NCBI RefSeq assembly: GCF_009725235.1
Contig: NZ_WJFC01000066.1
Location: 1 to 61,260, forward strand
Direction: 5' to 3'
Source: Scytonema sp. UIC 10036
GTDB taxonomy: Bacteria > Cyanobacteriota > Cyanobacteriia > Cyanobacteriales > Nostocaceae
Length of the DNA stretch: 61,260 nt
The first letter of the stretch is position 1; every line of letters starts with the position of its first letter. The notes under the pieces were generated by a model that made no database searches, was not told where the DNA came from, and saw nothing but the letters and a program-made list of their open reading frames with translations. Below are positions 52,765 through 61,007 of the stretch, in pieces. A program made the translations under genes and the position numbers.

Positions 52765-53070
52765 TTACATCTCCATTTTCCGCTTTTTCCAGTAATCCGG
52801 TTTGCGTTTTCCGTGGGCAATTGCAATCACCAAAATCACCTCTTCAAGTTCTTTATAAAAAATGAGATAGGGAAAATGTTGAATAGTATAACGGCGTATC
52901 CCTGTGATTTTGTATGGCGAGCCTTCATTGGGATTTTGTTGAATTTTCTCAATAGTTTTCTCTACCTCAGATAATAAATCAAGCCCCAAGCCTACTTTTT
53001 GTCCTTCATAGTAAAAAATCGCTGCATCAAGCTCCTTCCGAGCTTCTGTATGGATAACGATAAATTTCAT
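52765..53070 (-). CDS. ParE/RelE-family toxin
   Basis: A 101-residue plasmid-stabilisation-type toxin: FIVIHTEARKELDAAIFYYE, GLGLDLLSEVEKTIEKIQQN, YKITGIRRYTIQHFPYLIFY, VILVIAIAHGKRKPDYWKKR. The conserved RRY...FPY and AHGKRKPDYW pattern is that of the ParE group, whose members poison DNA gyrase, although some act as RNases. The start ATG overlaps the antitoxin stop (ATGA). Complete. Confidence 0.9.
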   Translation of the reverse strand: MKFIVIHTEARKELDAAIFYYEGQKVGLGLDLLSEVEKTIEKIQQNPNEGSPYKITGIRRYTIQHFPYLIFYKELEEVILVIAIAHGKRKPDYWKKRKMEM

Positions 53071-53297
53071 GAATACTTCTCGCGTAACTGGGAAAATACT
53101 TGAATTGAGGGTTCACCAACCGCCGTTCCTTGATGAATATCTTCCAACCGTTTGGTTAATTCTGTATCCCATGCCGCCTCTAGATCGTCATTGTCACCTT
53201 CCTCTAAAGATTGGATTAAAAAATGTGCTAGTTCAGCACGTTCTTGTAGAGAGAGTTGAGAAAGTTCTAACTTGAGTTTTTCCGCAGTATCAGTCAT
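53067..53297 (-). CDS. Addiction module antitoxin (unstable antitoxin family)
   Basis: A 76-residue antitoxin of the stabilisation-protein/addiction-module family: AEKLKLELSQLSLQERAELA, HFLIQSLEEGDNDDLEAAWD, TELTKRLEDIHQGTAVGEPS. Typical spacing and order: antitoxin first, toxin second with a four-base overlap. It lies beyond the start of the divergent AAA ATPase gene, separated by about 180 bases. Confidence 0.88.
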   Translation of the reverse strand: MTDTAEKLKLELSQLSLQERAELAHFLIQSLEEGDNDDLEAAWDTELTKRLEDIHQGTAVGEPSIQVFSQLREKYS

Positions 53298-53480
53298 GCT
53301 GTTGTGTATCCCAAAAATTCAGACTCGATGCTTAACCATCTAATTTTATCAGCCCATTGATCGCGATCGCTTTCTTTTTCCCAATCAATACTTTACGCAT
53401 CTCAGTTTTTAGCGGACATTTTTTCTTTTTTGGTCACAATGACTTCAAAACATAGATGCAATTGGGTAAAATTTACTTAG

Positions 53481-54743
53481 ATGGTCAGTATGGAAGGGAA
53501 AAGCTATATTTTGCCCAAAACAAGTCAGCCTCGTCTCTTATCGTTTACTCTCGACGGTTGGACTGCTCTAGGCGGTCAAGTTTCCGTATTTCTGCTTGAC
53601 CAAGTAGGGGTATTAGTTGGTCGAAATGGGGCTGGCAAATCAGCTATCCTTGAAGGATTTGAAGCTATCTCATCATGGGCTACTGGTAAGACCAGTAAAG
53701 TTCGGCTATTTGACAATGATAGCATTCCCAACATATTGGATATCGAAATTTTAACACCGACCGAGCGTCGGCTTAGGTATAGGTATGAGATTATATCTCT
53801 ACCTAATTCTATTGATGACCTAGATGATATAGATGACTCTACGAGTGATAGCTTTGAGGAGAGTCAATTCTCCTGGAACGAATACTGCCAATATATTGAT
53901 GGAGACAAAGAACTTTTATGGACTACTGACACTGGAGTGACGACCTTCAGCAATGGTAACAATGGTGGCGCTCCAATTATTACTATTCTTGGAAATACTA
54001 ACTCACTTCGACAATTACATCTCCCAAAAAACTCCCGACTAAAGCTACCTGATGAGATGCAATGGGTTTACGCTGTTTTAAGAGGAGTTCGCCTTCTTGG
54101 AAAGGCTCCTGTCCGTCAAACCTTTAGACGTCGCCCGTCTCTTCTAAAAGTGTCAAGCAAAGGCATTTCTTCTAGTCCGTTTGGGCTAGCAGATAGTCTA
54201 GCTCGTAAAATACTTCGTCGTATAGAGACGGGAGAACTTCATGAACTTGAAAGTGTTTGTCAGCGAATTGGACTTGGAAGCAAAATAACCGTACAAAAGT
54301 TTGTTTTAAGCGAAGAACCTAGAGAGAAAATTGAAGGCGAAGGCGAAGAATTTGTTTCTTCAGTATTGCTAGATGGAGTCAATATTGGATTGCTCTCTGA
54401 TGGAACACTTCGGGTTCTATCGATTCTCATAGAAATAATTGCTTCATATCCTAGTGCAACGACAATAATTGAAGAGCCTGAAACACAAATTCATCCTGGA
54501 ATGCTAGCAAAGTTACTGAATGAAATTGAAGCATACACTTTTGAGGAAAATTTAATTCTCTCGACTCATTCACCACAAGTAGTGGCATGGACTAAGCCAG
54601 AAAGAATTAACCTAGTTTATCGAAATCATGGACAGACAACGGTTCGGAAGCTACAAGAACAAGAGATTCAGAAAGTCGTTGGGTATCTTTGTGAAGAAGG
54701 GGACTTAGGCGACTGGTTTTACAGTGGTATTCTTGATGAGTAG
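53481..54743 (+). CDS. ABC/RecF-like AAA ATPase
   Basis: A 420-residue ATPase of the AAA_21/OLD-like ABC class. Walker A GRNGAGKS (47-54), a central variable part rich in acids (DDLDDIDDSTSDSFEES), signature-like NIGLLSDGTLRVL, Walker B TTIIEEPETQIHPGM and the H-loop ILSTHSPQVV. Motifs are complete, so it is probably active. In similar loci this class pairs with an effector such as a Toprim nuclease. Here the next gene begins inside its stop region (ATGAGTAG) but is truncated after 20 codons. Confidence 0.85.
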   Translation: MVSMEGKSYILPKTSQPRLLSFTLDGWTALGGQVSVFLLDQVGVLVGRNGAGKSAILEGFEAISSWATGKTSKVRLFDNDSIPNILDIEILTPTERRLRYRYEIISLPNSIDDLDDIDDSTSDSFEESQFSWNEYCQYIDGDKELLWTTDTGVTTFSNGNNGGAPIITILGNTNSLRQLHLPKNSRLKLPDEMQWVYAVLRGVRLLGKAPVRQTFRRRPSLLKVSSKGISSSPFGLADSLARKILRRIETGELHELESVCQRIGLGSKITVQKFVLSEEPREKIEGEGEEFVSSVLLDGVNIGLLSDGTLRVLSILIEIIASYPSATTIIEEPETQIHPGMLAKLLNEIEAYTFEENLILSTHSPQVVAWTKPERINLVYRNHGQTTVRKLQEQEIQKVVGYLCEEGDLGDWFYSGILDE

Positions 54744-54798
54744 CTGCTTTATCGCCATAATTGCTGAAGATGATACGGATTCAACTTCCAATCCCTAG
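54736..54798 (+). pseudogene. Truncated partner gene of the AAA ATPase
   Basis: ATG at 54736 overlaps the ATPase stop and begins MSSCFIAIIAEDDTDSTSNP, then TAG at 54796-54798. The pattern of a short strand ending in AEDDTD resembles the start of Toprim-like or DUF4276/DUF3226-type partner proteins. The homology appears to end after AEDDTD. The stop lies in the CTAG shared with the opposite-strand gene end, so it is interpreted as cut by a deletion. Confidence 0.6.
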
Positions 54799-55655
54799 TA
54801 CTGAGTCTCTCCACAGACAGGGCATTCCAAAAGCTTATCTAAAACTTGGTGTTGCATAGAGAGAGATGCCAAATTGAAAGCAATTAGCTTACCTGTTAAC
54901 TGTTGATGCTCTCCCCAAATAATCCATTTCGCTGTTTCCATCGCTATCAAATTCAACCCCAGTTGAAAGCTCACTGGAAGAACTGCAAAAGAAGAGGGTA
55001 ATGATGGTGACACTCCTTGCCTGAGTATAGTGTCAGCTTCACGCTGATTTCGCAAATATCGAGCAAGACATTCCCAACAACCAGTTTGCCCCGGAACAAA
55101 CAGAGGTCCCAACCAAATCTCCGTACCAACTGGCTTAGCAAGCAACCAAGGTTTTCTTGTTTCTTCAGCTTCTCGATTAAACTCGTCTAAACCCAGTTGT
55201 AAGTAGTTATCAGTCAGAACAACTGTAAACTCTCCTCCCTCTCCTACTTGAATCGAAAGCGATTCCAAAGCTGAGACAAATGCCTCTACTCCCACTTTCC
55301 CAAAGCTGATTACCGAAACCCTACTATCTTGCAGTTTGCGAAGAGCAATTTCAGATTCTACACCCAACCCATTCCAGAATGCAGCAACTTGTGGCGGGAG
55401 AGTCGCTGAAGCTTCGGAAAGATATCCTTCGCTGTTCAAACGAGCTAAGGCATTCTGAACTTCAAACAGGGAAAATTCTTCGTTTAACTGCTGAACTATC
55501 TCGTAGACAGTATAACGACCATTTAAAAACGGAGCTAGAAGGACGTATAAACGACCACCAAGAGCGCATTGCCCTTGCTCGCTAAGGAGGTACACAACAT
55601 CAGGTTCTACCACTCTAACATGGTAGTGAGGTTTAAACATTGGTTTATAAAACAT
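54795..55655 (-). pseudogene. TOMM cyclodehydratase (leader-binding ThiF/C-protein part), 3'-truncated
   Basis: This 286-residue frame matches the N-terminal part of the TOMM (thiazole/oxazole-modified microcin) cyclodehydratase. Residues about 10-85 form a RiPP-recognition element (VVYLLSEQGQCALGGRLYVL, FEVQNALARLNSEGYLSEAS), then an E1/ThiF-like part (SVISFGKVGVEAFVSALESL) and a zinc-binding pair GCWECLARYLR and LECPVCGETQY. In intact fused enzymes the YcaO domain follows at this point, but here the frame ends at TAG. No precursor peptide or YcaO gene is nearby. An upstream ATG at 55691 is also possible. Confidence 0.7.
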
Positions 55656-55794
55656 AATATTATCTAAATTTAGGTAGTAGACATATAACATTAAATACTG
55701 TAATGCTTTATTGCAAAAATAGAGTTTCTAGAATAATTTTTGAAACAATTGATACTACTTTTCTGTAAACTGGTGCTTAATGTTTCCTTGGGGC

Positions 55795-56307
55795 TTAAGT
55801 ATTTTCAGTAAAATATTCACTTTCAAGTAGTGACATAATTACTAAAGACGAATACTTATCTCCTTGCCTGACAGCTTCTCGTAAAACGCCTTCTTCCTTA
55901 AAGCCACAGGTTTGATAAACGTGTCTGGCTCGTTGGTTATGTTCAAAAACATCCAACCAAAAGCGATGAGCTTTATACTCTTCAAAAATCATTTTGATGA
56001 GAATGCGTAAAATACTCTTACCGTATCCCAATCCTGGTTGAGTAATGACGATTCTAGTTAACTCAATACTACGATTGGGTGACTTTAAACCCGATAAGAT
56101 AACATAACCGCTTGGTTGTCCCAATTCATTTTCAATAATGAAGTATTGTTTGTCAGGATTGGCAAGATTTTTTCTGTGTTCATCTCGACTCCATCGGATG
56201 ATAAAAGTTGCATATTCATCCCTACTTTCTTGCGAGAGTATAAAATCTATATCGTTTGTGTTTGCTTGCCGCGATCGCATCGCTAAAATGAAATCATTTC
56301 TGCTCAT
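55795..56307 (-). CDS. GNAT family N-acetyltransferase (RimJ/RimL-like)
   Basis: A 170-residue GNAT protein: RSRQANTNDIDFILSQESRD, YFIIENELGQPSGYVILSGL, IELTRIVITQPGLGYGKSIL with the acetyl-CoA loop Q-x-G-x-GYG, RFWLDVFEHNQRARHVYQTC and GFKEEGVLREAVRQGD. The RAR/VY..CGF/E pattern is characteristic. It acetylates an unknown acceptor, possibly a ribosomal protein or small amine. Start MSRNDFIL; a downstream ATG (MRSRQAN) is an alternative. Confidence 0.87.
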   Translation of the reverse strand: MSRNDFILAMRSRQANTNDIDFILSQESRDEYATFIIRWSRDEHRKNLANPDKQYFIIENELGQPSGYVILSGLKSPNRSIELTRIVITQPGLGYGKSILRILIKMIFEEYKAHRFWLDVFEHNQRARHVYQTCGFKEEGVLREAVRQGDKYSSLVIMSLLESEYFTENT

Positions 56308-56599
56308 ACCATTTTGGATTTTAGATTTTGGATTTTAGATTTTAGATTTTGGATTGAGAAAGTCATGTCTAGAATTGATTTAGAGCTTCATACTAATAAC
56401 GATTTTCTTAACAAAATTGACTAAGACTAACGAACTTGATAAGATGATGAGGTATTGAGCAGCAATCATATGCATAAACGTGAATGGAAAAAGATGAATG
56501 GCTCAACTCATCACAAGCACTAACTATCTGTCGCATTCTTTGTTCAAATTGGTATAAGTTAAACGATAGCAGCTTGGCAGGATATGGAGACTGTGAGTC
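56308..56599. other. Intergenic region with short direct repeats
   Basis: Holds a tandem array of TTTTGGATTTTAGA-type units (56310-56356), then AT-rich promoter DNA of the AraC-type gene. The repeat unit is about 14 bases, i.e. twice 7. No gene is recognised. Confidence 0.45.
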
Positions 56600-57499
56600 A
56601 TGGTGGCAAAAGAAACTCTGAGGAGGGATATAGTCGGGAATGACGATCTTTCACGGCAAACCCCAAATATACCGCTTGTGTCCACCTTGTCAACCGATTG
56701 GGGCGGGCTGTACCTGCACTATTACCGCCAATTGCCATTTGAAATGGTTGAACATTCTTGTCCGCAACATCGCATCATCATTCACGATCGCACCTCGCCA
56801 TCGCCCATCTTTGAATCCATTGAAGGACTCAACCAGTTAAATTCGGTGAGTAGTGGAACAGTGAGAGTGTTACCTGCAAATACTCAAATTCGGGCGAATT
56901 GGGAAGTCGAGCATCAGTTTATAGTGCTGTCATTTGAACCAGACGTCTTAGCACGGCATATAGCTGAGACAAGCAACGCTCGTGGTGTGGAACTTCTCCC
57001 CATCTTGAATCCATCCGATCCTCTCATTCATGGTATTGGATTAACCCTCAAAACAGAATTGGAATCGGGTGGAATTGGAGGACGCTTGTATGTGGATGCT
57101 GTGAAGACTGCATTAATGGCGCATTTGTTGCGGCATTATTCTGTCCAGAACTATTTACTGCCTTCAATTGTCAATGGTTTGCCCAAACGTACATTGCAGC
57201 AAGTTGTGGACTATATCCACGCGCATCTCAACCAAGACTTAACACTAACAACTTTAGCTGCGATCGCTTGCATGAGTCCGAGTTATTTTTCCCGGTTGTT
57301 CAAACAATCCACTGGGCGAGCGCCGCATCAGTATGTGATTCGCTGTCGGATCGATCGCGCCAAACAGTTGTTGCTTCAGGGCGAACTGAGCCTTGCAGAA
57401 ATTGCTCATAGACTTGGCTTTGCTCACCAAAGTCATTTAAGCCATCATTTCAAACGTCAGGTTGGTAGCAGCCCTAAAGCATTCCTCAACAGTCAGTAA
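56600..57499 (+). CDS. AraC family transcriptional regulator
   Basis: A 299-residue regulator. The C-terminal AraC DNA-binding domain has two helix-turn-helix units (LTTLAAIACMSPSYFSRLFK about 210-235 and LSLAEIAHRLGFAHQSHLSH about 260-285), with the family signature RAPHQYVIRCRIDRAKQLL in between. The N-terminal 190 residues form a cupin-like effector domain (RVLPANTQIRANWEVEHQF). The start ATG follows GGAGACTGTGAGTC. The next gene encodes a membrane oxygenase-like protein and may be its target. Confidence 0.92.
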   Translation: MVAKETLRRDIVGNDDLSRQTPNIPLVSTLSTDWGGLYLHYYRQLPFEMVEHSCPQHRIIIHDRTSPSPIFESIEGLNQLNSVSSGTVRVLPANTQIRANWEVEHQFIVLSFEPDVLARHIAETSNARGVELLPILNPSDPLIHGIGLTLKTELESGGIGGRLYVDAVKTALMAHLLRHYSVQNYLLPSIVNGLPKRTLQQVVDYIHAHLNQDLTLTTLAAIACMSPSYFSRLFKQSTGRAPHQYVIRCRIDRAKQLLLQGELSLAEIAHRLGFAHQSHLSHHFKRQVGSSPKAFLNSQ

Positions 57500-57614
57500 G
57501 AATCTGCTCAAAAGTACAGGAATTTGCAAGACATGGATTCTCAAGATTTTACATACTAAAGTCGATGGCATCGTCAACGACTGCTTTCACCATGAAATAG
57601 GGAGGTCATTAATC

Positions 57615-58142
57615 GTGTTTTTGAGAACCTGGCGCTTCATTACCATCATTGTGGCTGCACTGACAATGGGTTCTGCATTCGGTCATGCGTTGGAGTTTCC
57701 AGCGAAGATGAACTACGACGCCGCACTCTGGACAACAATTAACCAAAGCTTGTATTGGGGCTTTGGACATATAGCCGGACCCATAGAAGGTGTTACGGTT
57801 TTCTTGGCAACTCCAGTACTGACGTTCTTAGTCCGCAAGCGACAACCTGCTTTCCAGTTAACTCTATTTGGAACTGTCTGCATAGCGCTAGCGTTCTTCA
57901 TAGTTTTCTTGGTGTTTACAGAACCTATGAATCGTGAGATTTTTCAATGGACGCCTCGATCGGTACCAGCAGATTGGACAAAGGTTAGAAACCAGTGGGA
58001 ATATTCCCATATAGCTCGTTTTGTTCTGCAATTGCTCGGATTTGGTGTATTATTGCTTTCTGTACTTGTTGAAACTCCAGCAGAAAACCGTCCGGGGACT
58101 CACATTGTTTCTGAAACCCCAAAACTAGCTAAACGCATTTAG
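57615..58142 (+). CDS. DUF1772-like (anthrone oxygenase-type) membrane protein
   Basis: A 175-residue membrane protein with about four helices. It starts at GTG 57615 with a GGAGG nine bases before. The N-terminal TWRFITIIVAALTMGSAFGH, the EFPAKMNYDAALWTTINQSLYWG stretch (shown in part: KMNYDAALWTTINQSLYWGF), FTEPMNREI and WEYSHIARFVLQLLGF match DUF1772-type proteins, a group including fungal anthrone oxygenases. A longer open frame from 57462 is a shadow of the AraC end. Proximity to the AraC regulator suggests shared control. The substrate is unknown. Confidence 0.75.
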   Translation: MFLRTWRFITIIVAALTMGSAFGHALEFPAKMNYDAALWTTINQSLYWGFGHIAGPIEGVTVFLATPVLTFLVRKRQPAFQLTLFGTVCIALAFFIVFLVFTEPMNREIFQWTPRSVPADWTKVRNQWEYSHIARFVLQLLGFGVLLLSVLVETPAENRPGTHIVSETPKLAKRI

Positions 58143-58147
58143 AAATT

Positions 58148-60565
58148 TTACATTTCATTTTTCAAGTACTTGAAAATTTTTTCAATTTGTTTTGGAGCTT
58201 GCATCTCAGTAAACAGTCGAATGGCTCGCTCAAAATGAATTTTGCTTTCTTGTCTGTTGTCTATGTTAGAATAAGTTAACCCTGATTGAAAGTAAGCGAT
58301 CGCTAAATCACATTTGGCTCCGATCTTCTTCAAAAGTTCTATAGCTTCTAAATTCTTGCCAATAGCTAATTCAAATTTTGCTTTTTGCCGATAAATTTCT
58401 GCTATACCACAAAGTGTTTTTGCTTTGACTTGCGTGTAGTGACTTTCTTCAGCAAAAGTCAACGCCATGAGGAACATTTCCTCTGCTTTAGCAAAATTCT
58501 TCAAATTCACATATGTTTGACCTAAAATTTGCATGAAATAGGCAAATCTGCCACTGGATTTAACAGGTTGTTGTGTTGCGATCGCGTGATAAGCCTTATC
58601 AGCCAGTGCATATGCTTCATCTAAAATCCCCAAATAAGAATTCACTAGAGCCAGACACACAGTTGCCTTTTCTGCCCACCGATGATGGTCGGTATTTTGA
58701 GCTAAGTCAATAACCTGTTGAAATAATTGTGCAGATGCATCTAGTTCCCACAAGTCAATTTTATAAAGACCAATGCTCAATAGGGCATCGACTTCTAACA
58801 TTTTAAAATAGTATAATTTGTGTTTATTTTCCTGTATTCTTGGTAGAAATTTTATAGTCTTTTTCGCTAGTTCGATAGATTTTTCCTGACATTCTATCGC
58901 TGATTGTACTTTTCCGATAATCCAGTATAAATCCCCTAATATATTATAAAGTTCGCTGAGATTTTTATCTGAAGAAACTTTTTTAATAACGATTATAATG
59001 GCAGCAATTAGAGGTTGCAGCCATCCCATCCGATATAAGGTGCTACCTAATGGTAAAAATTGTTGCCATTGGTTATTTCTACTTTTAAGAATCACCTGAC
59101 CTGCTAATTCAAATTCGTTAATTTCTACATAGTGATAGTAAGCTTCTAGAGCTTGCAAAGCATCTTTAAATGTAGTAATTTTCTGTATGCTTCCTGTCCA
59201 AAATTCCGCCGCTTTACGGTTGGTTATTTCCCATTCATCGCTCATCCGCAAGTGGGAAATCACCTCACAACGAATCGCTGGATGAAGCCAGTACTCCTCT
59301 TTACTCCACTCTACTAAAGACCGATTTTTTAAAGAAGTTAAAATTTGTTGGTGCTGGGAAGGTAAGACATCCCATAATAAACTAAAAACCCCTTCTTTAG
59401 GAATTTTAGAAACATCTTGATAGCGGTAACATCCCAAACGGCAAAGCAGGCGATATGCTAGAGGATCTAAAGCTTGCAAACGGTTAATTTGACTGACAAC
59501 TAAATTTTTTAAATCAACTACAGCCAGTGGTTGGGCTTGATGTTCTTGCCAGTAGGTAATAGTATCTCCATCAAAATCCTGCTGAATTGAACCGCAAAGA
59601 ATACCCATTGCTTTCGCATTTCCTCCATAAGCACGGTGCATACTTTGTAAAGTGGTTAAATCAATCGGTAATCCTCTTTTGGTAAAAAATTGCTGCCAAG
59701 CGGTTCTATCCAGTCCGGGGAGACGATAGTGCTCTACATTCACCTCAGGTTCGCAAAGGCGATCGCGACTCGTAATTAACGTTACAGATTGCACTCTCGC
59801 ATCCGCTAAAACGCGTAATAATTCCACATAATTTCGGTGAGCAGCAATAAACAGTCCTTGTCCGTCGAGTGCTGGTTCCAAATTATCAATCAAAACTCCA
59901 ACGCGACAGGTATGAAGTTTCCGCTTCAACCGTCCCAACGTCACCCCAAATTCAATTCCCGGTTCTTCATCAAAATCCTGTTTCAACCACTCTTCAATGA
60001 CATGTTCCGCCGCAGTGATATTCTGAGTCTCCTTTGCCATTAGGAGTTCCAATACCAAATCAAACCCTTGAGTTTGTAAGTACTCCTGAGCTAGAGTCGT
60101 TTTACCTACTCCTCCCTCACCTTGAATAACAATAACTTTTACACCTTGCTCGACTAAGGTATGGAGGTGAGAAATTGCTTCTGTGCGACCAAGAAAGTTA
60201 ACATTTTCTTGTTTTGTGGTGAATTCTGCACTTGATTGCTCTTTTCTGATGGTAAAGTTCTCAGAAAACCGCGATACCTCAAGTAGATTCGAGATAACAC
60301 TAGTTTTCTTCCAATATCGCTCCAAAGTTGCTCGACAATTACTCTTAGTAATCTTTTCCTTTAACGCTTTGGAAAGAATCTTCCACAAATGAGAGCCAAC
60401 ATCTTTGGCGTGTCCTTCCGTACAACCGTAAGAATTAGCGATTTCCAGGTATTTTCGACCCAGCCAAACTTGTTGAAGAATAACTTTTTGCAGTTCGCTC
60501 AACCGTTCGCCGGTCTGAGCAGGAATTACGGTTTCTAACCAAGCCAGCACTGCTTCGGCGTCCAT
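58148..60565 (-). CDS. STAND NTPase with N-terminal HTH and TPR repeats
   Basis: An 805-residue protein. Residues about 20-75 form an HTH of the vMAP/effector type (LSELQKVILQQVWLGRKYLE). An NB-ARC domain follows with P-loop GEGGVGKT (149-156), Walker-B-like GVLIDNLEPAL, sensor TLITSRDRL and a winged-helix/ARC region (LPGLDRTAWQQFF). The C-terminal half has several TPRs (for example NILGDLYWIIGKVQSAIECQ, KTLCGIAEIYRQKAKFELAI). Such STAND proteins are switches in signalling or immunity. No effector domain is fused, so its output is probably through the HTH or a partner. All NTPase motifs look intact. Confidence 0.88.
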   Translation of the reverse strand: MDAEAVLAWLETVIPAQTGERLSELQKVILQQVWLGRKYLEIANSYGCTEGHAKDVGSHLWKILSKALKEKITKSNCRATLERYWKKTSVISNLLEVSRFSENFTIRKEQSSAEFTTKQENVNFLGRTEAISHLHTLVEQGVKVIVIQGEGGVGKTTLAQEYLQTQGFDLVLELLMAKETQNITAAEHVIEEWLKQDFDEEPGIEFGVTLGRLKRKLHTCRVGVLIDNLEPALDGQGLFIAAHRNYVELLRVLADARVQSVTLITSRDRLCEPEVNVEHYRLPGLDRTAWQQFFTKRGLPIDLTTLQSMHRAYGGNAKAMGILCGSIQQDFDGDTITYWQEHQAQPLAVVDLKNLVVSQINRLQALDPLAYRLLCRLGCYRYQDVSKIPKEGVFSLLWDVLPSQHQQILTSLKNRSLVEWSKEEYWLHPAIRCEVISHLRMSDEWEITNRKAAEFWTGSIQKITTFKDALQALEAYYHYVEINEFELAGQVILKSRNNQWQQFLPLGSTLYRMGWLQPLIAAIIIVIKKVSSDKNLSELYNILGDLYWIIGKVQSAIECQEKSIELAKKTIKFLPRIQENKHKLYYFKMLEVDALLSIGLYKIDLWELDASAQLFQQVIDLAQNTDHHRWAEKATVCLALVNSYLGILDEAYALADKAYHAIATQQPVKSSGRFAYFMQILGQTYVNLKNFAKAEEMFLMALTFAEESHYTQVKAKTLCGIAEIYRQKAKFELAIGKNLEAIELLKKIGAKCDLAIAYFQSGLTYSNIDNRQESKIHFERAIRLFTEMQAPKQIEKIFKYLKNEM

Positions 60566-60674
60566 TACCTTACGACGAGGGGATGTATATTCAAGTTGTT
60601 GCGTCAGTCCTTGTCTAGTCTACACCCCCACTCTTGGCAATTTCTGATAAGTTTCTGTAAATCTTTTAAGAAAT

Positions 60675-61007
60675 TTATTGGGTAGCGAACTCAGTAAATT
60701 GGCGCATATAAGGCGAGTGAAACCCCAAAACTATATCTTCTTTAGGCACGCCATGTTCGAGCAATAGTGTAGCAATACCGACTTCAGTCCCATCATGCTG
60801 TATCCAAATTTTACCATCTTTGATATCAAGGTGCATACTGCATCCATGCGTTCGATTGTTACCGCGCCAGCCCGTATGTAGTAAAAGGTAGTGGTCGCGA
60901 GCAGTATCTAATACAGCTTGTGTCTCGATTTCCTGTTGCGCTAATCGTCGCTGCGCCCGTTCTAAAATTAATTGTTGAATGATTTGACGATATTGTTCTA
61001 CAGCCAT
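60675..61007 (-). CDS. xisI: fdxN element excision controlling factor XisI-like
   Basis: A 110-residue protein: EQYRQIIQQLILERAQRRLA, VLDTARDHYLLLHTGWRGNN, MHLDIKDGKIWIQHDGTEVG, HGVPKEDIVLGFHSPYMRQF. Matches XisI, which is needed with XisH and the recombinase XisF for developmentally regulated excision of the fdxN element in Anabaena, but is also present in genomes without that element. The start overlaps the xisH stop by ten bases, so they are coupled. No xisF or att site is visible here. The genes may be part of a TA-like or accessory function. Confidence 0.92.
   Translation of the reverse strand: MAVEQYRQIIQQLILERAQRRLAQQEIETQAVLDTARDHYLLLHTGWRGNNRTHGCSMHLDIKDGKIWIQHDGTEVGIATLLLEHGVPKEDIVLGFHSPYMRQFTEFATQ

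Noticed and set aside
53298..53480. Shared regulation of the ParE pair and the AAA ATPase
   Set aside because: They are divergent with about 180 bases between them, but no common operator or palindrome is visible.
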